Positions 18,310 to 26,638 of a stretch of 64,000 nucleotides of DNA are shown piece after piece. The position numbers and the translations under genes are program-made. How positions within the stretch are numbered: position 1 is the first letter of the stretch; each line of letters begins with the position of its first letter. The DNA lies in contig NZ_AP025511.1 in assembly GCF_024347635.1 (NCBI RefSeq), positions 1,054,001 through 1,118,000 of the forward strand. Direction: 5' to 3'. Under the pieces are notes generated by a model. The model did no database searches. It was not told the origin of the DNA and was given only the letters and a program-made list of their open reading frames with translations. Source of the DNA: Vibrio tasmaniensis. GTDB lineage: Bacteria; Pseudomonadota; Gammaproteobacteria; Enterobacterales; Vibrionaceae.

Positions 18310-18726
18310 ATGATCCAACTTGAACATGTAAATTTAGTGGTTAAAGATATCCCAGAGATGCTGACTTTCTATAAAGCAGCTTTCCCTCACTGGTATGTGC
18401 GTGATGAAGGGCAAGGCGAATGGTCTGGCAAGCCACGTAACTGGCTACATTTTGGTGATGAATATCAATACATCGCGTTGAGCGATCACGGCGAAGGAGA
18501 AAACAGAGATTTGGCTGGGCATTCTGTCGGTCTCGCGCATTTTGCTTATGTAACCAACAATATCGAGAGCGTGATTGAGCGCCTTATTGATGCGGGTTTC
18601 CCTATTGCCAAACCTGGCGCTGAAGAACCTTATCGCAAAAACGTTTACTTTGTTGATCCGGCGGGCTTTGAAATCGAGTTTGTAGAGTACTTGAGTGATG
18701 ATCCCAAGCTGCGTAATGCCACGTAG
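18310..18726 (+). CDS. VOC-family (glyoxalase/dioxygenase fold) protein
   Basis: A 138-residue cytoplasmic protein from ATG 18310, preceded by AAGGAGAG. It has two beta-alpha-beta-beta-beta modules: LEHVNLVVKDIPEMLTFYK at the N-terminus with a possible metal-ligand His, and GLAHFAYVTNNIESVIERL then VYFVDPAGFEIEFVEYL with the C-terminal Glu. This fits the vicinal oxygen chelate superfamily; the reaction is not predictable. Confidence 0.85.
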   Translation: MIQLEHVNLVVKDIPEMLTFYKAAFPHWYVRDEGQGEWSGKPRNWLHFGDEYQYIALSDHGEGENRDLAGHSVGLAHFAYVTNNIESVIERLIDAGFPIAKPGAEEPYRKNVYFVDPAGFEIEFVEYLSDDPKLRNAT

Positions 18727-18810
18727 TAGAACTCGCAATCGAGTTGGTGTACTAGAGCAAGATTGTTCGAAATAAAACGTCTAAGAAAGGGGGCTAGGAA
18801 GACTCACAGA

Positions 18811-18846
18811 AAAGGGCATTGTGGAATATTCCGCAATGCCCTTTTT
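18811..18846 (+). terminator. Terminator after the VOC gene
   Basis: Stem AAAGGGCATTGTGGAA / TTCCGCAATGCCCTTT (one GT pair) with a short TA-rich loop and a T-run. Confidence 0.88.
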
Positions 18847-18885
18847 ATATCTATTAGCTGATTGGCTAGCTGATATTTACTCTGC

Positions 18886-18917
18886 TAGTCGCTTAGTCGC
18901 TTAGTCGCTTAGTCGCT
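18886..18917. repeat. Four tandem copies of octamer TAGTCGCT
   Basis: Perfect array of 32 bases ending on the first base of the stop codon of the minus-strand DMT gene, so the array is its immediate 3' flank. Confidence 0.9.
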
Positions 18918-19816
18918 TACTTAGCTTTAAACGGTACTAACAGTTGTTTGCCAAACACATTGATCAAGGCTCCTGTTACGATCAGGCCACCACCTAGGTA
19001 AGTCCAAACTGATGGAATCTCATTGAAGATCCACACGCCTAACAGCGCTGAGAATACGATTTGAACGTATGAGTAAGCCGAAGCTTTACCGGCAGCTTGA
19101 GTTTGCATCGCTTTGGTTAAACCGTATTGGCCTATCTGAGTGAAAATCCCGACCAGAACCAACATAACGGTTAAGAATAAGCTCGGCCATACAAAGTCGT
19201 TCCAGATCAGGGCTGTTGAGATTGGAAGAGCAACCAGCGGGAAGTAGAAGATGATCACCGAGCTATCTTCAGTTTGGCTAAGCTTTCTCACAATTACATA
19301 AGCAATTGAGCTACCAAACGCGCCCAATAACGCCACCATAATGCTGAACATGGGTAACTCGCTGTTTACGCCACTGTTCATGCTTGGTTGTACCATCACC
19401 AGCAATCCCGCGAGGCAGAATGCAATGCAGATCATGGTCGACTTTTGCACGCGCTCTTTTAAGAACAACACGCCAAGCAACGCAGTAAACACAGGATGTA
19501 CGTATTGTAGAATGGTTGCTTCTGCTAATGGCAAGGTGGTGACAGCGTAGTAAACACACATCAACGCCGCAGTACCAACAGCACCACGAACAAACAACAA
19601 AGGTTTGTTATTACCCCAGATCGAGATGCCTTTTCGTTTCACATCGATGTAGCTGATGATCAAAGAGACCAAAGCCCTTGCTGCAACAATTTCAAATACA
19701 GGTATACCGTAGTTGCTGATGTATTTCACACAAGCAGACATCAGTGCGAACCCAAAAGCGGAGAGGATCATGGACCTAACCCCAACAGGGATCATTGAAA
19801 CAGAGAAAGAAGGCAT
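18917..19816 (-). CDS. DMT-superfamily (EamA) transporter
   Basis: A 299-residue protein with about ten membrane spans and two EamA modules. It shows SAFGFALMSACVKYISNYGIPVFE, LPLAEATILQYVHPVFTALLGVLFLKER and, in the second half, AAGKASAYSYVQIVFSALLGVWIFNEIPSVW. Substrate unknown. The LysR gene lies 42 bases upstream on the same strand, so the two probably form an operon, with a MATE gene divergent from it. Confidence 0.88.
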   Translation of the reverse strand: MPSFSVSMIPVGVRSMILSAFGFALMSACVKYISNYGIPVFEIVAARALVSLIISYIDVKRKGISIWGNNKPLLFVRGAVGTAALMCVYYAVTTLPLAEATILQYVHPVFTALLGVLFLKERVQKSTMICIAFCLAGLLVMVQPSMNSGVNSELPMFSIMVALLGAFGSSIAYVIVRKLSQTEDSSVIIFYFPLVALPISTALIWNDFVWPSLFLTVMLVLVGIFTQIGQYGLTKAMQTQAAGKASAYSYVQIVFSALLGVWIFNEIPSVWTYLGGGLIVTGALINVFGKQLLVPFKAK

Positions 19817-19858
19817 AAAAATATCAATCGAGTGAGGGAAGGGGAATCATAGCTTAAT

Positions 19859-20851
19859 TTAAGAGAGTCGACCAAAGCCTTTATCTTGCTCAATTACACC
19901 AAACCACTGATATTGCTGTGCGAGTGATTTCAGCAACTCGATCTCTTTTGCTGTCTCTTCCCTCAGCCATTCAATAAGGTCATTGATGATAGGTGTGTGT
20001 GTACGCTGGTGCATGAAGTAAGTCCAAGCACTGTGTTGAATCTTTGCATCTTTAGGGCAGTACAAGAAGCCTCGTTGTAGATCTTGTAAAACCAACAGTA
20101 AGTCCGTCACCGTGACGCCTTCACCTGACAAACAAGCACTGAGCGCCATATCTAAAGATAAAAAGCTGGTATTTCTGACGGGCTTTTTCGGAGGTGATTC
20201 GACATCGGCCAGCCATACTTTCCAGTCATGGTGATCCAAGGTCGGGTGGAGCCTTGGCATGGTTAAGATCGAATCGAGGTCGGTGTCTTTATTATTTAAA
20301 CTGGCAGAATTCGTTAAGCTAGTAGAACAGACCGGAGCCATAAATTCTTCACGCAGGAAGGCGATATCAGGTGTGTTGTCGTATCGTTTTTTGAATCGAG
20401 TATGGAAGATCAACAAGTCGTACTCGCTGCTGTTGATCGCTTCATCTTCTTCAATCACAGGAACGATAACGATCTCGTAATCAGAGTAACGCTCGTTTAA
20501 TTCACGAACCTTAGAGATCAACACCCGCGTAGCAAAACTCAAGGTCGCTTTAATCACAATACGCTTCTGCTTTGGCTCACTCCAAGAGGCGATCACCGAT
20601 TCGATATTGCCGTAGCTTTCACGCAAAGCCACATACAAATCATGACCTTGTACCGTTAATTCGATGGCTCGATGCTTACGAATGATCAGCGATGCGTTCA
20701 GCTCATCTTCAAGCTGTTTGATCTGACGGCTGATTGCACTCTGTGTCACGTTGAGTTCATCGGCAGCCAACGTAAAGCTCATCAACCTTGCAGCCGCTTC
20801 GAAGGCTTTTAAGCCATTATGTGAGGATGGCAAGCTAGGATATGGGGTCAT
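19859..20851 (-). CDS. LysR-family transcriptional regulator (GcvA/AmpR-like N-terminus)
   Basis: 330 residues. The start LPSSHNGLKAFEAAARLMSF, followed by TLAADELNVTQSAISRQIKQLE, is characteristic of the GcvA/AmpR/TrpI branch of LysR proteins. The effector domain follows (IVIKATLSFATRVLISKVREL). It is divergent from the MATE gene (100 bases) and directly upstream of the DMT gene, so both exporters are plausible targets. Confidence 0.9.
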   Translation of the reverse strand: MTPYPSLPSSHNGLKAFEAAARLMSFTLAADELNVTQSAISRQIKQLEDELNASLIIRKHRAIELTVQGHDLYVALRESYGNIESVIASWSEPKQKRIVIKATLSFATRVLISKVRELNERYSDYEIVIVPVIEEDEAINSSEYDLLIFHTRFKKRYDNTPDIAFLREEFMAPVCSTSLTNSASLNNKDTDLDSILTMPRLHPTLDHHDWKVWLADVESPPKKPVRNTSFLSLDMALSACLSGEGVTVTDLLLVLQDLQRGFLYCPKDAKIQHSAWTYFMHQRTHTPIINDLIEWLREETAKEIELLKSLAQQYQWFGVIEQDKGFGRLS

Positions 20852-20951
20852 AATTCGTTCGCATGAGTTTATGGAATGTTAGAGTCGCAAATTTATCAAT
20901 TGAACGCCAGCTTCATCGATCGTATTTTGGGCGAAATTAACTGAGGCGCTC

Positions 20952-22304
20952 ATGAAAAAAATACTCACTCTTGCATTCCCTTTGATCATTTCACAGCTGA
21001 TATCCATGGCTTTAGTCCTTACTGATGTTTGGATGATGTCGCGAATCAGCGTGTCAGCTCTTGCGGCTGGTGGCTTAGGTGCCTCTATCTACTTCTTCAT
21101 CTTCATTATTGCGAGCAGCACGGTAGGGTGTGTCGCGAACTTGATTGCTATTGCTTATGGTCAACGAGTCGCTCGCCCAGAGTTTGGTAATACACAAATC
21201 AGATTGGCGGTGAAAGGCGCAACCATGTTGGCATTCGTGCTCAGCGTGACCCTAATGGCCAGCTTCTGGTTTGCTCCGTTGGTATTGGAAGCAGCAAAAC
21301 AGCCGCCAGAAGTGATTACCTTAGCCATGGAATATGTGCATGCCTTGAAATGGGTGATGCTGCCTTCGCTTATTTTGTTGGTACTGCGTGGCTTAACCAG
21401 TGCGTTTGGTAATGTGCGCTCTATTCTGGTGATGTCTATTATCACCGTAATTCTGAATGTGCCAGTGAGCTATTTCTTAACTTTCCAATTAGACATGGGT
21501 TTAACTGGTTTAGGGCTAGGTACGGCTATCGCGGCATTTATCGTGATGGTTGGATACACTATTTGGGTGTTCAAACGTGATGAGTTCAAGCAGTTCGCCC
21601 CTTGGTTAAATACCGAAGAGTATTCAATCAAATTAATGAGCCCTTTATTGATGATGGGTTTGCCTATTGGGCTCGCTGCATTACTTGAACATGGCTTGAT
21701 ATACGGCGGAACCTTGATGGCGGGGACGATCAGTATTGCTTCTCTAGCGCTGCACCAAATCCTGCTGCAATGCTTAAGCTTTACTTGGAACTTCAATTTC
21801 GGTTTCTCACAAGCTGCGGCGATTTTGGTTGGCCGTGATTTCGGTGCGGGTAACTACGAAGGCATCAAAAGAACCTCGATTCTAAGCTTTATATTGGTGT
21901 CGGTGTTGAGCGTGGCGTTGTCTGCCGTGTTCATTATCTGGCCAGAAATGATCGCGTCTATCTTCAAGTTAGACGATGGTACGGGTGCAATGACTTCGCT
22001 ATTGGCCTCAGTTATCTGGGTGGTTGCGTTGTGCTTTATTGTAGACGCCTGGCAGTTACTGGCGATTAACCTGTTGAGAGGGATGAAGATTGTCTCAATG
22101 CCAACCGTAATGACAGCCATTGGTTACTGGGTATTTGGTTTGCCAGCGGCTTGGTATTTGATGTCTAAGTTTGAATTGGCAGGGATCTGGGGCGGAATCG
22201 GTGTTGGTTTAGGTGTGACAGGTATTCTGCTGCTTATCCAGCTGATGCGTGTCATTCAAAAGAACAGTCAATCTCCGGATCTCTCGACTCATGCTTATTC
22301 GTGA
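20952..22304 (+). CDS. MATE-family efflux transporter
   Basis: Inner-membrane multidrug/cation antiporter of 450 residues with 12 predicted spans in two related halves: FPLIISQLISMALVLTDVWMMSRIS at the start, and PLLMMGLPIGLAALLEHGLIYGGTLMAG at the start of the second half. FSQAAAILVGRDFGAGNYEG is the usual MATE motif of the second bundle. A GAGGCGCTC-type leader precedes the ATG. The divergent LysR gene is a candidate regulator. Confidence 0.92.
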   Translation: MKKILTLAFPLIISQLISMALVLTDVWMMSRISVSALAAGGLGASIYFFIFIIASSTVGCVANLIAIAYGQRVARPEFGNTQIRLAVKGATMLAFVLSVTLMASFWFAPLVLEAAKQPPEVITLAMEYVHALKWVMLPSLILLVLRGLTSAFGNVRSILVMSIITVILNVPVSYFLTFQLDMGLTGLGLGTAIAAFIVMVGYTIWVFKRDEFKQFAPWLNTEEYSIKLMSPLLMMGLPIGLAALLEHGLIYGGTLMAGTISIASLALHQILLQCLSFTWNFNFGFSQAAAILVGRDFGAGNYEGIKRTSILSFILVSVLSVALSAVFIIWPEMIASIFKLDDGTGAMTSLLASVIWVVALCFIVDAWQLLAINLLRGMKIVSMPTVMTAIGYWVFGLPAAWYLMSKFELAGIWGGIGVGLGVTGILLLIQLMRVIQKNSQSPDLSTHAYS

Positions 22305-22539
22305 TCTGCTTGTGATGCTCGCCTTTACCATGGAACCTTGAACGCTAAACTTTGTAATGCTGACCAAGAACTATCAATGACCAGTTTCTAATTTCCAATA
22401 ATGAGCTATGAGCTATAAGGTAAAAGGTAAAAGCCCTGAATTGCGTACTTCGTAATTTAGACCTTGGTCTTACAGAAACCGTAAGCAAAGGTGGCTAGAA
22501 TGATTTAAGTCGCTCATCGTTTTATCAAGGAAAATGCAA

Positions 22540-22785
22540 ATGGAAGTTGGATTGTTTTGGGCTGAGAAAGGAATGCTAGTACTTGGCGCTCTGTTTGTTT
22601 TGACGAGCATGATGCAGTACGGAAGACGCAGTAGTGATTGGAAAGGCGTGATTACTATGTTTTATAAGCGTATCCCAATGAATATTGCGGAATACAAATG
22701 GTACCGTCTGGGCATCGCTTTACTGGTGTTTGCTGTGGTTATTCGTTTCGCATTACTGATTCTATGGCCTACATATCAGTTTTAG
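22540..22785 (+). CDS. Small two-span membrane protein
   Basis: 81 residues from ATG 22540, which has CAAGGAA at a suitable distance; an ATG six bases earlier is too close to it. Two hydrophobic segments (GMLVLGALFVLTSMM and GIALLVFAVVIRFALLILW) flank a basic loop with RRSSDWKG and YKRIPMNIAEYKWYR. Family and function unknown. It is isolated from neighbours by more than 200 bases each side. Confidence 0.75.
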   Translation: MEVGLFWAEKGMLVLGALFVLTSMMQYGRRSSDWKGVITMFYKRIPMNIAEYKWYRLGIALLVFAVVIRFALLILWPTYQF

Positions 22786-23166
22786 CTCCCTTGTACTCAT
22801 TATGCAAAACGGATAAAAACGTCAACCTGATAAACGCGTAGTAGGCGATCAACACGTATAGACGTTCAACATGTATGGCCGTTGCGTGAATCGGCAAGTC
22901 GAGCCTTAATAGGCTACTTATTAAGGCTGTTATTCTATAAATCATCGCAGTCATTTCATAAAATAGTGCAATTACTTTATAAAATGGCTTGTTACTATCT
23001 CTGTAGCATATTGTTTTTCATAAAGAATAATCAGAGATAATCGAATATCCGATTTTCCCATCAATCTGACTAATAATCTACATATAAATTCATTCACCCC
23101 GTACCTGATACGATAATGATCTGTTACACTCCTCGAAATTAGCTTTAATTTGTCGGTGGTGCATTT
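22786..23166. other. Gene-free region
   Basis: About 380 bases. No coding region or clear hairpin seen; the promoter of the response-regulator operon must lie in the AT-rich right half. Confidence 0.4.
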
Positions 23167-24171
23167 ATGTCGTTCCCAGTTCTTATATGTGATGATTCTG
23201 CATTAGCAAGGAAGCAGATGGCTCGATCACTGCCTAGTTCTCTAAATGCAGATATAACTTTTGCTGTTCATGGGCTTAATGCACTTGAAGAGTTAGCTCA
23301 AAACCAGTTTAAACTGATGTTCCTCGACTTGACCATGCCAGAGCTAGATGGCTATGGCACATTGGAAGAGATGCAACGCTTAGGTGATAACACACCTGTT
23401 GTCGTTGTTTCCGGTGACATCCAGCCAAAAGCGCAGCAGAGGGTCATGGACCTCGGTGCTAAAGCGTTTTTACAAAAACCGATCGATAAAGAAGCGTTAA
23501 AAGGTATTTTACGTGAACTTGTTGAGCCGCCAACGCAGCCTCAGGTGGTTACCCCTACCGCTTTAGATCTCCCAATACTACGCAGACGCGATATCTACAT
23601 GGAAGTGGCGAACGTAGCAATCGGCCGCGCCGCCGATGCACTGGCGCGCCATTTTGATGTATTTGTCCATTTACCACTACCGAACGTGAATATTTTGGAA
23701 GTGAGTGAATTGCACATGGCACTTCGCGATTTAGCAGACAACGACCAAGTGTCGGGTGTTTGCCAAGGCTTTAGCGGAGAAGGCATTGCAGGTGAAGCGT
23801 TAGTATTGCTGAGTGATTCCAGTGTGAGCGATCTTAAAAAGCTCATGAAAGTACCAACAGATAGCGAACAGCTTGAAGAATTAGAACTGCTAATGGATGT
23901 ATCGAATATCCTTGTGGGTTCATTCCTGAACGGGTTAGGGGAGCAGTCAGAAGTTCGTTTCTTCCAGAGCTCTCCTGTGTTGCTTGGTCAACACATCTCA
24001 ATCGATTCCGTTATTGAAAATACCGGCGGCTCATTCAAAAAGACGATGACTTTCGAAGTAAGCTATAACATAGACGGCACTTCAATCCGTTGTGACCTTC
24101 TATTCATGTTTGTTGATGAATCTTTGCCACTTCTAGATAATAAATTGGCCTACCTAATGGAGGAGTTTTAA
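23167..24171 (+). CDS. Response regulator: CheY-like receiver fused to a CheC-like domain
   Basis: 334 residues. The receiver (about 1-120) has the acidic pair D9-D10, the phosphoacceptor Asp54 in MFLDLTMPELDGYG, the VVVVSGD Ser and the conserved Lys in FLQKPID. After a Pro-rich linker, residues 140-334 resemble CheC/CheX chemotaxis phosphatases: MEVANVAIGRAADALARHF and, later, ELLMDVSNILVGSFLNGLGEQ each carry the E-x3-N helix type. Such proteins dephosphorylate CheY-type receivers, so this protein may cap or tune a phosphorelay. There is no DNA-binding output domain. It is followed one base later by a PAS protein. Confidence 0.88.
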   Translation: MSFPVLICDDSALARKQMARSLPSSLNADITFAVHGLNALEELAQNQFKLMFLDLTMPELDGYGTLEEMQRLGDNTPVVVVSGDIQPKAQQRVMDLGAKAFLQKPIDKEALKGILRELVEPPTQPQVVTPTALDLPILRRRDIYMEVANVAIGRAADALARHFDVFVHLPLPNVNILEVSELHMALRDLADNDQVSGVCQGFSGEGIAGEALVLLSDSSVSDLKKLMKVPTDSEQLEELELLMDVSNILVGSFLNGLGEQSEVRFFQSSPVLLGQHISIDSVIENTGGSFKKTMTFEVSYNIDGTSIRCDLLFMFVDESLPLLDNKLAYLMEEF

Positions 24172-24172
24172 T

Positions 24173-24610
24173 ATGTTGAATCTTCCTGCTGAATTTGAAC
24201 AGTTCCACTGGATGGTGGACATGGTTCAGAACGTCGACATGGGGCTGGTGGTTATTAATCGCGATTTTGAGGTGCAAGTTTGGAATGGCTTTATGACTCA
24301 CCATAGCGGTAAGCAATCACATGATGCTATCGGTAAGTCGATCTTTGAGTTATTCCCTGAAATCCCAGAAGAGTGGTTTAGGCTGAAAACCAAGCCAGTC
24401 TATGATTTAGGTTGTCGCAGCTTTATTACATGGCCACAAAGACCTTACCTGTTCAAGTGCCGTAATGTTCGCCCTGTTACTCAACAAGCTGATTTCATGT
24501 ACCAGAACGTGACGCTAAACCCGATGCGTTCGCCTACTGGACAAATCACTTCATTGTTCTTGTCGATTCAAGATGCGACTGCAGAAGCGTTAAGCGCTCA
24601 AAAGAATTAA
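24173..24610 (+). CDS. PAS-domain protein
   Basis: A 145-residue single PAS domain: MVQNVDMGLVVINRDFEVQVWNGFMTHHSG, IGKSIFELFPEIPEEWF and the closing strands PTGQITSLFLSIQDAT. No kinase, GGDEF or other output domain follows. It has a strong ribosome site (TGGAGGAG) inside the end of the receiver-CheC gene and is certainly cotranscribed. The pair probably forms a sensor partner and phosphatase unit. Ligand unknown. Confidence 0.87.
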   Translation: MLNLPAEFEQFHWMVDMVQNVDMGLVVINRDFEVQVWNGFMTHHSGKQSHDAIGKSIFELFPEIPEEWFRLKTKPVYDLGCRSFITWPQRPYLFKCRNVRPVTQQADFMYQNVTLNPMRSPTGQITSLFLSIQDATAEALSAQKN

Positions 24611-24666
24611 CACCTGTCTTAATTCGATACTCAATAGCTTGTAAAGAACAATTCAAAACATCGAAT

Positions 24667-24702
24667 AAAAATGGCTAAGGTTAATTACCTTAGCCATTTT
24701 TT
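24667..24702 (+). terminator. Terminator after the PAS gene
   Basis: Stem AAAATGGCTAAGGT / ACCTTAGCCATTTT with a TAAT loop and a T-run, 57 bases after the stop. Confidence 0.9.
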
Positions 24703-25165
24703 GTTTTCTACTCTTCAAATCAATCATTTTTGGACTTTGGAATTTAATAGAACGTTCACTTTGAGTTATCGAAGCTAAGTGAATCTTGACCTCTAGATTG
24801 AACCCATCGCATCGTGTTTTGCCAAATTAGGGCTAACTGGCAAGTTCATGAGATTGCTGGACTTGGTCAATAACAAAGAAAATTTGGAAAAAATCGAACT
24901 TATTGAAGAAAAAAGGCATTTTTTTGTTGGAGAAAAGTGTGATTTTTATGTGATTTAGAGGCACTTTCTTCACATATTTGCTTAATGAGGGTGATATTGA
25001 GCGAATTAGGGAGGAAAACGATTGCGCAATAAACCGACAGCGTTTGCGTGATTAGTTCGCTAAGTTATTAATTAGTAAGAATTTAGTGGAAAAGTAAAGC
25101 TGAGGGGGTTGTAGCAGATATGGAATCTTTGAGAGGATAGCATAAAAAAAAGTGAAATATCAGAC

Positions 25166-25193
25166 TTGCTGTTAGTAAATCACAACCTATAAT
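25166..25193 (+). promoter_or_regulatory. Sigma-70-type promoter ahead of guaC
   Basis: -35 TTGCTG and consensus -10 TATAAT separated by 16 bases. The predicted start is near 25200, at the left edge of a terminator hairpin and 120 bases before guaC. Confidence 0.6.
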
Positions 25194-25197
25194 GCTG

Positions 25198-25232
25198 AAA
25201 ACCGGAGCGTCTGCCAACGCTCCGGTTTTTTT
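25198..25232 (+). terminator. Terminator-type hairpin inside the guaC leader
   Basis: Perfect 10-bp stem ACCGGAGCGT / ACGCTCCGGT, six-base loop CTGCCA and a run of seven T. The sequence CGTCTGCCAACG spanning the loop (25208-25219) recurs at 25253-25264 before guaC, so an alternative fold is conceivable. Confidence 0.85.
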
Positions 25233-25320
25233 GTGTCCGAAGAAAAGTAAACTCGTCTGCCAACGGTTTTACTACGCATTTCGCGAGAGACACATAATTT
25301 TATGAATCAAGGAAAACACC

Positions 25321-26364
25321 ATGCGTATCGAACAAGAACTTAAGTTAGGTTTCAAAGATGTACTCTTCCGTCCGAAGCGTTCTACCCTTAAAAGCCGTTC
25401 TCAAGTTGAATTAACCCGCGATTTTACATTCAAGCATAGCGGTCGTCAATGGTCTGGTACTCCAGTAATTGCAGCGAACATGGATTCGGTAGCAAGCTTT
25501 GAAATGGCAGCCGCTCTAGCAGAGCACGGTGTTATGACTGCAGTACACAAGCACTACACAGTTGAGCAGTGGGCTGAGTTTGCTAAAACAGCAGACAAGA
25601 AAACTCTGAACAACGTTTTTGTATCAACAGGTACTTCTGAAGCTGAGTTCGAGAAAGTTAAGAAGATTATGGCGCTTAGCGAAGAGTTCGTATTCATCTG
25701 TATCGATATCGCTAACGGCTACTCAGAGCACCTTGTTGAGTTTGTACAAAAAGTGCGTGCTGAATTCCCTACTAAAGTTATCTCTGCGGGTAACGTTGTA
25801 ACAGGTGACATGGTTGAAGAGCTAATCCTAGCTGGCGCAGACATCGTTAAGGTTGGTATCGGCCCTGGTTCAGTTTGTACTACACGTGTTAAAACAGGTG
25901 TAGGTTACCCTCAACTTTCTGCAATCATCGAGTGTGGCGACGCGGCACACGGCCTTGGCGGCATGATCATCGGTGACGGTGGCTGTTCATGTGCGGGTGA
26001 CGTATCTAAAGCGTTCGGCGGCGGTGCTGACTTCGTAATGCTAGGCGGCATGCTAGCAGGTCACTCTGAGTCAGGCGGTGAAGTAGTAGAGCAAGACGGC
26101 AAGCAATACATGAAATTTTATGGCATGTCATCTCAGTCGGCTATGGATAAGCACTCAGGTGGTGTTGCTAAGTACCGTGCTGCGGAAGGTAAAACTGTTT
26201 TACTTCCATACCGTGGTTCAGTTCACAACACAATTTCTGACATCCTTGGTGGTGTACGTTCAACTTGTACATACGTAGGCGCAGCAAAGCTTAAAGAGCT
26301 AACTAAGCGTACGACTTTCATCCGTGTACAAGAGCAAGAGAACAACGTATTCGGTAAAGAGTAA
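25321..26364 (+). CDS. guaC: GMP reductase
   Basis: Converts GMP to IMP with NADPH, releasing ammonia, in purine salvage. The 347-residue length matches the E. coli enzyme. IMPDH/GMPR TIM-barrel features are present: FKDVLFRPKRSTLKSRSQVE at the start, ANMDSVASFEMA, the catalytic loop VGIGPGSVCTTR with the active Cys, GDGGCSCAGDVSKAFGGGAD and FYGMSSQSAM. CBS domains of IMP dehydrogenase are absent, which separates the two. AAGGAAAAC precedes the ATG. Confidence 0.97.
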   Translation: MRIEQELKLGFKDVLFRPKRSTLKSRSQVELTRDFTFKHSGRQWSGTPVIAANMDSVASFEMAAALAEHGVMTAVHKHYTVEQWAEFAKTADKKTLNNVFVSTGTSEAEFEKVKKIMALSEEFVFICIDIANGYSEHLVEFVQKVRAEFPTKVISAGNVVTGDMVEELILAGADIVKVGIGPGSVCTTRVKTGVGYPQLSAIIECGDAAHGLGGMIIGDGGCSCAGDVSKAFGGGADFVMLGGMLAGHSESGGEVVEQDGKQYMKFYGMSSQSAMDKHSGGVAKYRAAEGKTVLLPYRGSVHNTISDILGGVRSTCTYVGAAKLKELTKRTTFIRVQEQENNVFGKE

Positions 26365-26396
26365 CGTTTAAAATAATTGTTTGAATTTTAAGAATT

Positions 26397-26421
26397 GAGC
26401 CGCTTTAGCGGCTCTTTTTTT
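26397..26421 (+). terminator. Terminator of guaC
   Basis: GAGCCGCT / AGCGGCTC stem with a TT loop and a run of T, 32 bases after the stop. Confidence 0.92.
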
Positions 26422-26638
26422 GTGAAAAATCTGCTAGTTGGCAACAAAAAACGCATTCTTATAGCTTATTACAACGGTGTTCAGGTGCGAAGTGGCTCAG
26501 CTCTTGGTTCGCTTTAGTTAACTAAGCAATCTTATCTTTAATGATCTCCACAACACGCATAGGTTGTGGTATTAAAGTACCTCTCCTCAAATCTGACGGC
26601 GATTGTAACTGGCGTTACCGCGATGAATTCTACCTGGC

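Larger units (their letters stand above)
24703..25320. other. Gene-free region upstream of guaC with an internal terminator
   Basis: No protein gene in about 620 bases. It contains promoter-like elements (TTGCGT-N16-TATTAA near 25044-25071 and TTGCTG-N16-TATAAT at 25166-25193) and a strong terminator at 25198-25232 that no coding gene explains. A small RNA or an attenuated guaC leader is possible. Confidence 0.55.

Noticed and set aside
24905..24980. Possible CRP site around TGTGATTTTTATGTGA
   Set aside because: The second half is in direct rather than inverted orientation, and the nearest TCACA is too far for a CRP site.
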